Shown one piece after another: positions 1 to 10,100 of a stretch of DNA of 64,000 bases. The DNA comes from Tridacna crocea (lineage: Eukaryota > Mollusca > Bivalvia > Cardiida > Cardiidae). The notes beneath the pieces were generated by a model. It did not search any database, had not been told where the DNA came from, and saw only the letters and a list, made by a program, of their open reading frames with translations. Both the position numbers and the translations under genes were made by a program. Every line of letters begins with the position of its first letter. The stretch's first letter is position 1. Where the stretch lies: positions 14,769,501 to 14,833,500 of the forward strand of contig OX031060.1 of assembly GCA_943736015.1 (NCBI GenBank), read 5' to 3'.

Positions 1-115
1 TTTTCAACCTGATTTAAAATAAATTCCATCATTTGAGCCACATTTTAATTGTTGTCTGAAATTGCTTTGAATTTGGACAAGTCAGACTTTCGTTGTTTGG
101 AAAGGTGTAAATTTA
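1..115 (+). repeat. family A MITE, right-end fragment
   Basis: Long-arm sequence (TTTGAGCCACATTT, GAATTTGGACAAGTC, GTTTGGAAAGG) of a plus-oriented family A copy cut by the window edge. Confidence 0.6.
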
Positions 116-720
116 GGTTGATGATCCATATTTCACAGATAAATTATACGAGTAAGGTGTCACATTTTAAGTCACTCTTTTTGGTAAGTTATCAGTAAGT
201 AATGACAGATAATAAGTTTTGATAATTCATGGTTACAACCAGTGAAATCAACAGTAACTGTTTCTGTAACTCTTCAATTGAAGACTGAAAAAGTAGTTCC
301 TGCAGACTAGTTAATCATGTAAACATGTACCATTCAATCAGACAAATAAATGATGTTGTTTATGCACATTTATCATACATTTTTTCTAGCTTTATATTGT
401 CATGCACTGTAGGTGGGGGAGTATGCCACTGGGAATTACTACAAACAAATGTACTGGAATTTGATGAAAGAGCCCCCGAAAAAGGTGTTAGAAGCACAAA
501 TTAAATAAACTATTTCTTTTTTTCCAATAAAAGATTGAAAATTTATTTCATCTGGTGCACATCATTGGTAATATCTTCACTCATGGCTGCAAAACTCTTG
601 CTAGCTGGAATAAATTTTGATCTTTGAATGAAAAAAAAAAAAGACCCAAATATCCTCTATATAACACCTTCGGGACAGGTAGAATTTAAGACAAACATCC
701 AGCCAAAACTTCAGAGGATG
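116..720. other. VPS13D intron, no recognisable feature
   Basis: AT-rich intron sequence downstream of the last VPS13D exon in view. I see no exon with matching phase and no clear repeat apart from A-tracts. Confidence 0.5.
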
Positions 721-842
721 AGTAGAAAACATTATGGGAAAAAGTGAAAATGCTAATAACCAGCACTTTCTCCTTTTCCCACAATGTTTTCTAAAGGCTT
801 CTTTGGGTCTTCAAAAGTAAGGATTGTATGGTAATTGGTTAA
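721..842 (-). repeat. family A MITE, truncated
   Basis: Palindromic core and the short right arm ending GGTAATTGG-TTAA at 839-842; the long left arm is lost. Confidence 0.75.
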
Positions 843-872
843 AGGGTTGAAATTATAGTAAACTGCACTTAC

Positions 873-1114
873 TTGTTTTTTACTGGACAGGTTGGACGCC
901 ATCGAATATATTTTCTTCTCTGTCTGTACTTTGAAAACTCTCTCAGTATCATAAACATATTTCTATACTGCTGTTCACTTAATGAAAAAGCCATCCCTTC
1001 CAGATTCAAGTCTATGGTATTCCTTGGTGTTTTAACATCTCGTAGTGGAAAAGCCGTGGTTTGACGTTTCATCTTGGCTGTACCAGATATTGGAGATAAG
1101 ATGTACTCATGTTC
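873..1114 (-). CDS. VPS13D: VPS13D coding exon 9
   Basis: Encodes residues 249-328, starting [18 protein letters not shown]. It includes [20 protein letters not shown] and [14 protein letters not shown], aligning with the family block that precedes a conserved REWW motif. Donor AACAA|GTAAGT at 872-867 gives phase 2. The next exon was not found in 1-866 and must lie beyond the window. Confidence 0.9.
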
Positions 1115-4100
1115 CTTCAGATAGAAATTTAATTATTAACGATTTCACTGATTATCATAAATATTGAATTATTTATTAATTTCCACGAAAAACCAAAGTG
1201 GAGAAAACACTATTAACTCTTTACCAAAGGACAAAATTTTTAACTCCCCCAAATTGAAAGCATTTGCAGACAACAAAATAAAACTGCCTGAAAATTTGAA
1301 ATATTTCTGTAAAGGGTAGAAAATAGTGTGGAAAAGGAGAAAAGGCTGGCCACCAGCATTTTCTCCTTTTCCCGCGATGTTTTAAAAAGGCTTCTATCTT
1401 GGGGTTGTAAAAGCCAGGGGTTGTTAGGTAAAGAGTTAACAAGCAACTAAAGTATACCTAGAAAGAATATTCACGCTTCAAAAAATTATAACTTGAAACG
1501 CTGACAAGATGAGAGAGGTTATCAAATTCAGCATCCAATATTTCCTCTTCAAAACATACTAATGGGATTCGTGTAACATCGACTTTCATCACCAAAATCA
1601 TACAGATTCGACTGAGAGTCAAGATTCATACTCAATGCATGGAAGCAGTGTCAATCAGCCGATCGACTAAAGTCTGTTCTCATGTATTTGAAATCTTTAT
1701 CCATGTTTAACATTCATATTTCTCAAGAATGTTTTAAAAACTGTCTATTATAAAGTTCTTACTGGAAGTCTTGAGTCATGATTGAAAGTACCATGTATTA
1801 TAATATTCTTACAGGTAGATTTACCCTTGGACAGAAAAAAACAAAGAAGATAATTATGTTGGCAAACAGGAGAAAAATAAAGATTTACCATTTGGGAACA
1901 ATGTAGATCAAAATCACACGGTGGAGAACATGCAGTCTGATTTTGGACAGAATGATATTGTTCACTATTTTGAGAAATATTGTCAGAAATGCCAATAAAA
2001 TTGCAGTGTTTGTATATTTTTCTTAGTTGAAAAGTTATGATGACATACATTCAAAATTTCTGATTGTACTGATTATGTTCAACATACCTTAAACAGGTTG
2101 GTAATACAAGATATGTACATTTCCCTCATTAAATGATCCTGAAAAGCAAAGATAAAAATAAGCATGTTCTAATTTGGTCTGTTTAACTTGTTTTCTTTGC
2201 TGCCAAGTTTTACCAATAATACACATTTTCAAATTATTTTCTCAAATGTGTATCACAAACTAGTGTACAAAACAAACAAAAAAATCACAGTCATGAAATC
2301 ATTCACCTCCCTTTGATTCCTAAATCTATTAGACTTTTCCCTTTAACCATTCGTTGAAAAAGAAAAAAATTCACTCCAATACAAGTCATGATTTATGAGA
2401 AAACTTTAGCTCATCATTAGCCATTACAAGTGAAATAAGTTGAACATTTCCATGATGTAAGCAGAGATTGACTTTAACCTACTACCACACAATCCCTACT
2501 TTTGACATCCCTGAGAAAGAAGCCTTTTGAAAACATTGTGGGAAAAGCAGAAATTGCTGGTAACCAAAATTTTCTCCCTTTCCCACAATGTTTTCTACCC
2601 TTCACAAAACAAATTTCAAATTTTCAGTCACTTTTATTTTGTCATCTGCAAGTGCTTTCAATTTGGACCAGTCTAAAATATTGTCATTTGATAATGGGTT
2701 AAATTGCTTTGCTGAACATGATTAAGTTTTCTTTATGCTCTGTTAAATATAATGATATTGATTCTAAATGTATTTAATCATTATCATCATAAAAACAGTT
2801 TATCGACATTCAGTTTACTTACAGCCATGTCGTCTCTGTCAAGACCGCCCACCAGGGTTGTGTTTGTGTCAAAGTAAAGAGAAAAATTCTGTAGATCTAC
2901 AAGCTTATGCATCATCTCAACTTTATCTCGGCTTACAAATTTTGGAATCTACAAAGGACATGAAGAAAACATATTATGTGAATAAATTCATTCCATCATA
3001 AAGTCAGCTTTATGATCAACATCGGTATGATTACTTTAACCCTTTACCAAACAATCCCTGGTTTTTACAAGAAGTCTTTGAAAAAGATTGTGGGAAAAGG
3101 AGAAAAGGCTCCTTTTCCCACAATAATTTTGTTATCTGCAAGTGCTTTCAATTTGGACCAGGCTGAAATTTTGTTGTTTGGTAAAGAGTTAATTTAAAAC
3201 AACTGAGCTTCTCCATCATTTCTCAATCTACCTATTACTTATGACAAAGGTTCAGACTGATTAAAATTTAAGAGAAATGTACTTAATAAAATGGAAAAGC
3301 AGAAAACATCAAGGAGAAAGGACAAAATAATGATTACTAGCATTTTCTCCTTCTTCAAATTTTTTCCTTAGTTTTTCCTTTTCCTTAACCCTTTCCCAAA
3401 CGGCAAAATTTGGACCAGACCAAACTGAAAGCATTTTGCAGACAACAAATTAACAGTTGCTAAAAAGATGAGTTTTCTATATGATAGGGTAGCAAACATT
3501 ATTGGAAAAGGAGAAAATGCTGGTTACTTGCATTTTCTACTTTTCCCACAATGTTTTCAAAAGGCTTCTATTCCTGACCCGTAAAAAACAGGGATTGTTT
3601 GGGAAAGGGTTAAGGTTGTTTAAACTCTACACAGTGTGATAAAAGATTAAACCTGTACCTCACAATCCAGACTTTTAACGACCCTGTCAAAGGAAGCCTT
3701 CGAAGAACATTGTTGGAAAATGAGAAAATGCTGGTAACCAGCATTTTCTCCTTTTCCAACACTATTTTCTTCCCTTCCTAACACAAATTTGAATTCTTAA
3801 GTCACATTTATTTTGTCGTCTGCAAATGCTCTGAGTATGGATAAAATTTTTAGGTTTGGTAAAGAGTTAAACTTAACTGATAGCATACAAAGCAAAAAAA
3901 TTATCTTACCCATGATCCATCGGTGCTCTGTGCACTAAGAGTCTTTATAACTATACCGAAGGCAAAAGGACAGGCAGGATTTGTTACATCATCTTCATAT
4001 CTTATGTGAACATCCTTGATTTTTAGCTAAAATAATGACATAACTTAGGTAAATAACACGATGTAATCTCATATGAAGCCTTTACCACACAATCCTGACT

Positions 4101-7100
4101 TTTAACACCCCTGTGAAAGAAGCCTCTTGAAAACATTGTGGGGAAAGGAGAAAATGCTGATAAACAGCATTTTTTCCTTTTCCCAAAATGTTTTCTACCC
4201 TGCTGGAAACAAATTTCAATTCTTTAGTCACATTTATTTTGTTCTCTGCAAATGCTTTCGATTCGGATCAGTCTAGAATTTTATCGTTTGGTAAAGAGTG
4301 AAACTTATTAACCTGCAGATGAAGTTTATCTATTCTGCAGGCATTCACACTTTAACCCTTTGTCACACAATCTCTACTTTTAACGACCCTGAGTAAGAAA
4401 GCTTTTGAAAATGCTGGGAAAAGGGAAAAAATGCTGGTAGCCAGAATTTTCTTTCTTTCCCATAATGTTTTCTTTTTCCTTAACAAACAAATCCTATTAC
4501 TTTTGCCAAATTTACAAAATCATTTAGAAATGCTTCTAATATGGATCACTCTAAAATTTTGTTGTGTAGTAATAAGTTAAACCATTGTGGCAAATAAGAA
4601 AGCAAGTGTAAAATATAACTGAGCCATGCTAATGCTAAAGAGAGCTTAATACAAGCAAATCATCATGTGATCATGGGTCCATTAACCCTTTACCACACAA
4701 TGATGGACATTAGAAGGAAGCCTTTTGAAAACTTGAAAACACTGTGAGAAAAGGAGAAAATGCTGGTAACCAGCATTTCCTCCTTTTCTCACAATGTTTT
4801 CTACGCTTTCAAAGGTAAAGGGATATAAGGCATAATTATGGTCTATTGACCGACTGAATCATGAGGTCACCCGGTCCTTTGACATACAGAAAATTGAGCA
4901 ATAACAAAAAGTCTTGCCTAGGTCAGCCTGTGCGGAGTGCACAGGCTGATCTGAACCAATAGCTTTTGCAAATGCATTCAACCCTCTTTCAACAGAGCAT
5001 GGCTCATATAATTGTAGAAATGGTTAACCCTTTCCCAAACATCAAATTTTGACCTCTTCAAAACAAAAAGAGTTTGTAGACGACAATTTTGGATTTGGAG
5101 AAAATGGCAAAACATTCTCAAAAAGGGTAGAAAACACTGTGGAAAAAGGAGAAATTGCTCGTTACGAGCAATTTCTCCTTTTTCCACAGTGTTTTCAAAA
5201 GACTTTTACTGCAGACACGTAAAAACCAGGGCTTGTTTGGTAAAGGGTCAAGAGAAATCCCATATTCATACTATCCTTACCCCATGTAAGCCTCTAAAGT
5301 TGTTTTTGCCAAAGTATAGTTTTGAAAATGTTGTTACAAATTGTGAAATTGCCTCTATAAAGCATTTCTTCATTTGGCACAATGCTCACTTGCATCTCTT
5401 AACATTTCAAAAAAACAAACAAACAAGCATGTATGACTGAAAAAACTCTGACAGCATACCTGTAAGTTTTCCAAAATGTTAGCTAGAACAGATGTCCCAT
5501 ATGAAAACCAGGACGATGAACTCTGTTTGGCAACATTTTGTATCTGAAAAAGAAAAATTTCAACGTTCCTCAACCATTCTTTCAGTCTTTGCTGCAACAC
5601 TTCAACTTGAGTATCAACATAAACTCTAGACTACGCTTTGTCTTAAATTTAACAATTTGCAATTTATAGAAGTCCTTAAAAAGTCTATTCAAAATACTTA
5701 CTCCACATCAAGCAATACTGCTTAAACCATTACCACACATCTCTATTTTCGATGACCCTGAGAAAGAAGCCTTTAGAAAACATTGTGGGAAAAGGAGAAA
5801 ATGCTGGTGACCAGCATTTTCTCCTTTTCCAACAATGTTTTCTACCCTTCACAAAACAAATTTCAATATTTCAGTGACTTTTATTTTCTTGTGTGCAAAT
5901 ACTTTCGATTTGGACAAACCTAAACTTTTGTCGATTGGTCATGAGTTAACCTTTTCCGTGCCTTAGGCAAAAATCAGAGACTTTTGTGGATGACAAAGTT
6001 CAAGATCAGACTGCACAGAACATGCAGTCTGATCTTGGATCCATTCCTTCTGACCGTTAAGTTTAATGCATTGTATTTTCAGCCATTGAAAGAAGTCAAG
6101 TTTCTTCACCTGGTGCTGAAAGATTTAAGTTCACAGACTAGCCATTTGACTGGCTGGAAGATTCTATTCGAGTCAGTAAGATAGAATTTGATACTGAACC
6201 TAGAAGGGTTGTTGAACTTTATTCCAAGATTACATCATTCCAGTGATCTGTTCACTCGTACCTTGAGAGAAAGCTTTCAACATATGAAATGTTTCTCTAC
6301 TTCAATCAAATCTGACTTGTTATCTGTGCAAATGTTTTCAATTTTCATCTGCAAATGCTTTCAATATGGACAAGTCATTTTTAACTCTTTACCATGCAAT
6401 CCCAAGTTTTATAAACTTTGAAGAAAAAGCCTATTGAAAACATTGTTGGAAAAAGAAGAAAATGCTGGTAACCAGTGTAACCAATGTTTTCTACCCTTCC
6501 AAAAAATAAGTTTCACTTTTTGAGTCACATTTATTTTGTTGTCTGCACATACCTTTTTGGACAAGTCTTAATTTTTTATCTTTTGGTAAAGACTTAAAGA
6601 GTTGATCTGTTACCCACTCTAGTGATAAAGCAATTTTGATTAACCAATTACCACACAATCCCTACTTTTGACGACCCTGAGAAAGAGGCCTTTAGAAAAC
6701 TGTGGGAAAAGGAGAAAATGCTGGTAACCAGCATTTTCTCCTTTTCCCTCAATGTCTTCTACCCTTCACGAAACAAATTTCAAATTCTGAGCAACTTTTA
6801 TTGTGTCCTCTGCAAATGCTTTCAATTTGAATAAACCTAGAATATTGTCGCTAGGTAATGAGTTAAAGCTTGTAATAAAGATGGAAGTGAAGAACTTTGG
6901 CATGATAATTGAGGAAAAATACTTCAAACACACAAAAAAGGTACTCTGGAGAAAACAGTGTATACCTGCATCTTTGCCTCAAGAGCATCCAACAACTGTG
7001 TCTTCCTAGCTGCCTCAGCCGCTCTCTCCTTTTCGTCATCATACTGTTAGGTTAAAACATGAAAAAAGCAAAGAAATCAGTCTTTTAACTCTTCACCATA

Positions 7101-10100
7101 CAATCCCTGAGAAAGAAGCCTCTTGAAAACATTGTGAGAAAAGAAGAAAATGCTGGTAACCAGCATTTTCTCCTTTTCCCACAAAAACCAAATTTCACAT
7201 TTTCAGTCATCTTTATTTTGTTGTCTGCAAATGCTTTCAATTTGGGGCCAGTCTATTACTAGTATTTTGTCATTTGGGAAAGAGTTAATCAAGAATTTAA
7301 TTTTCCAATGAGAAACCAGCATTTTCTCCTTTTCCCAGAATGTTTTGTATCCTTCCCAAATCAAATTTCAATTTTTGAGCTACAATAATTTTGTTGTCTG
7401 CAAATGCTCTTAATATGGACCAGTTTATTATTTTGTTGTTTGGTAAAGAGTTAATGCATTTCTGTGATTTGTCATAACAAGCAAATTATCATATATTCAA
7501 GGGTCCAGTAAATCCATTTCGGCAAAAAAAAGGACTGAATCGGCTGAATCCTGGTGTAGAATGGTCCTTGGGCAAACACAAAATTTGCCAAAAGCAAAAG
7601 TTTCAACCCAGGTCAGCCTGCATGGACTGTTGATAATTTTCGAAGATGCATTAAACCTCCCTTTTACAGAGCATGGCTCAAAAGCACATTGTGCAATGGT
7701 GAGATAAGAAAAATATACAATAATATGTTGGTTGCAGTAACAACACTGATATTAGGTTGACCGACTGTAGCTATGCCTTGACCCTTTAACAAACAATCCC
7801 TGCCTTTTATGACTTTTATGAAGACCTCTGCAAACATTGTAGGAAAAGGAGAAAAATGCTGGCAAACATTTTCTCCTTTTCCCACGATGTTTTCTACTCT
7901 TCTGAAGTCAACTTTCAAATCTTGAGCCATGTTTATTTTGTGGTCTGCTAATGCTTTCAATTTGGACAAGTCTAAAATTTTGTCGATTGGTAAAGAGTTA
8001 GGCCTGTTATAATTTATATTCTTTTCAGCAGTTTTATAAGGCAGATGTCGATGAAGCTGTCTATATGAGATCATGTGTAAAACTTAGATTATAAAACTAC
8101 CACTACCACTATCTTAGAAGAGAGAAAAAGACCTGGGCCCGTATTCACCAACCATTCTTAAGAACGTTCTTTGTCTTATTCTCCAAAATTTTCTACAATT
8201 GTAAGTAACACAACTTCTGATTGGCTAAACCAGTTGTGTTACTTACAAACTTGGAAAACCTTGGAGAATAAGACTGAGAATATTCTCAAGAATGGTTGGT
8301 GAATACTGGCCCTGTATTGCTTAACAGCACTTTTTGCCTTATCCTGGATTTTACAAGTAATGCAACTTCTTGTTGGCCAAACTCTTACAGTTTTAGAAAA
8401 CTGTTGAGAATTCAACTAGTAATGTCAATGAGGGTGGACTGATGAATATATGCCTGAAACATCGAAGATAAATATAAAACCCTTTTGAAAATTATGTAGT
8501 CCTAAAAAGTTGGATTAATTATTTCTACATTACCTCTGACTCTAGCTGAGGTCCGGCCACTAAATATAATCTCTCTATACTGATTACCCAGGGTTCACTA
8601 TGAAGACGTCGCAAAGGTATCTGTAGAGTGATCTTTCCAATAAATCCTTTAACAAGAAAAAACAATCAAGTTTTAACCCCTTATCAAACAATCCCTGGTT
8701 TTTGTGGCCCCGAAATAGACACCATCTATAACAAACATTGTGGGAAAAGGAGAAAATGGTAACCAGCATTTTCTCCTTACCCTACAATGTTTTCTTCTCT
8801 TCCACAGTCAAGTTCCAATTTTTGAGTTACGTTTATTTTGCCATCTGCAATGCTTTCAATTTGGACCAGTCTAAATTTCTGTTGTTTGGTAAAGAGTTAA
8901 ACCTTTACTCCAAAGATATCCATTTCTACGCACTGCTTGTATGAGCCTTTGGAAAACATTGTGGCAAAAGGTGAAATTGCTCGAGACTAAAGGTGTCATA
9001 AACACATGAGAAACAACTTCATCCTTGCTGTTATTTAGGGTCAATTAGAGATACCATAGAAATGCCTTATAGGGTAAAGGGTTAAAGTGAGCCTGGAAAT
9101 GAGAGTTCACAACCTGTATTCACCTACCATTCTGAGGAACATTCTTAGTATCATTTTACAAAAATGTCTAAACTTGAAAGTAACACAACTTCTGATTGGC
9201 TAACCCAAATGGTTTGGCCAATCAGAAAATGTGTTGATTTTCTAAATCTGATTTATAAAAATTAAATTGAAAACAGTTCGTCAATGCAGATCCAGGACCC
9301 CAACTTATGAAACAAGTTTCTAAAGCCCTAAAGTGCCTTGCACAACTATACATGTAGATTCTTTTGCAGACAATGTAGATCAGGATCAGACTGCACAAAA
9401 TGTGAAAAATAAGCAATCTGATCTTTCATCTACACCATCCAAACGACAATATTTTAGGCTTGTTCAAATCGAAACATTTGCAGACGACAAAATAAAAGTG
9501 ACTCAAACTTCAAAATTCCTTTTGTGAAGGCTAGAAAATGTTGTGGGAAAAGGAGAAAATGCTGGTTACCAGCATTTTCTCCTTTTCCCACAATGTTTTC
9601 TAAAGGCTTCATTCTCAGAGTTGTCAAAAATCGGGACTGTGTGGTAAAGGGTTAAATTATTACAGACAATAGCCATATATTTACAATTATCTTACTCTTA
9701 TTCTAGAATGAAAATGTCAATTGGGAAAATTCGAGACTTTTCAGGCTAATATTGCTTTAATTCTAAATTGCGCAACAAGCCATCTGATTGACTGACATAA
9801 TCTTAGATGATCAGATGGTTCATATTTAATTCAGAATTATAGTAGCATTCAACTCTTTACCAAACAAAACAAATTTTTGGACTGGACCCAATTCAAAGCA
9901 TCTACAAACAACAAACTAAATCTTGTTAATATGATGATTTCTGATAGTTTGATAGGATAGAAAATATTATGGGAAAAGGAGAAAATGCTGGTTGCCAGTA
10001 TTTTCTCCTTTTCCCACAATGTTTTCTGTAGGATTGTTTCTCAGGGTCGTTAGAAGTCAGGATTGTGTGGGAAAGAATTAGTATGATTGATGAGTAGTCT

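Noticed and set aside
3385-3613. TTAACCC words considered as telomeric repeats
   Set aside because: They occur singly at element ends as TTAACCCTTTACC and never in tandem.
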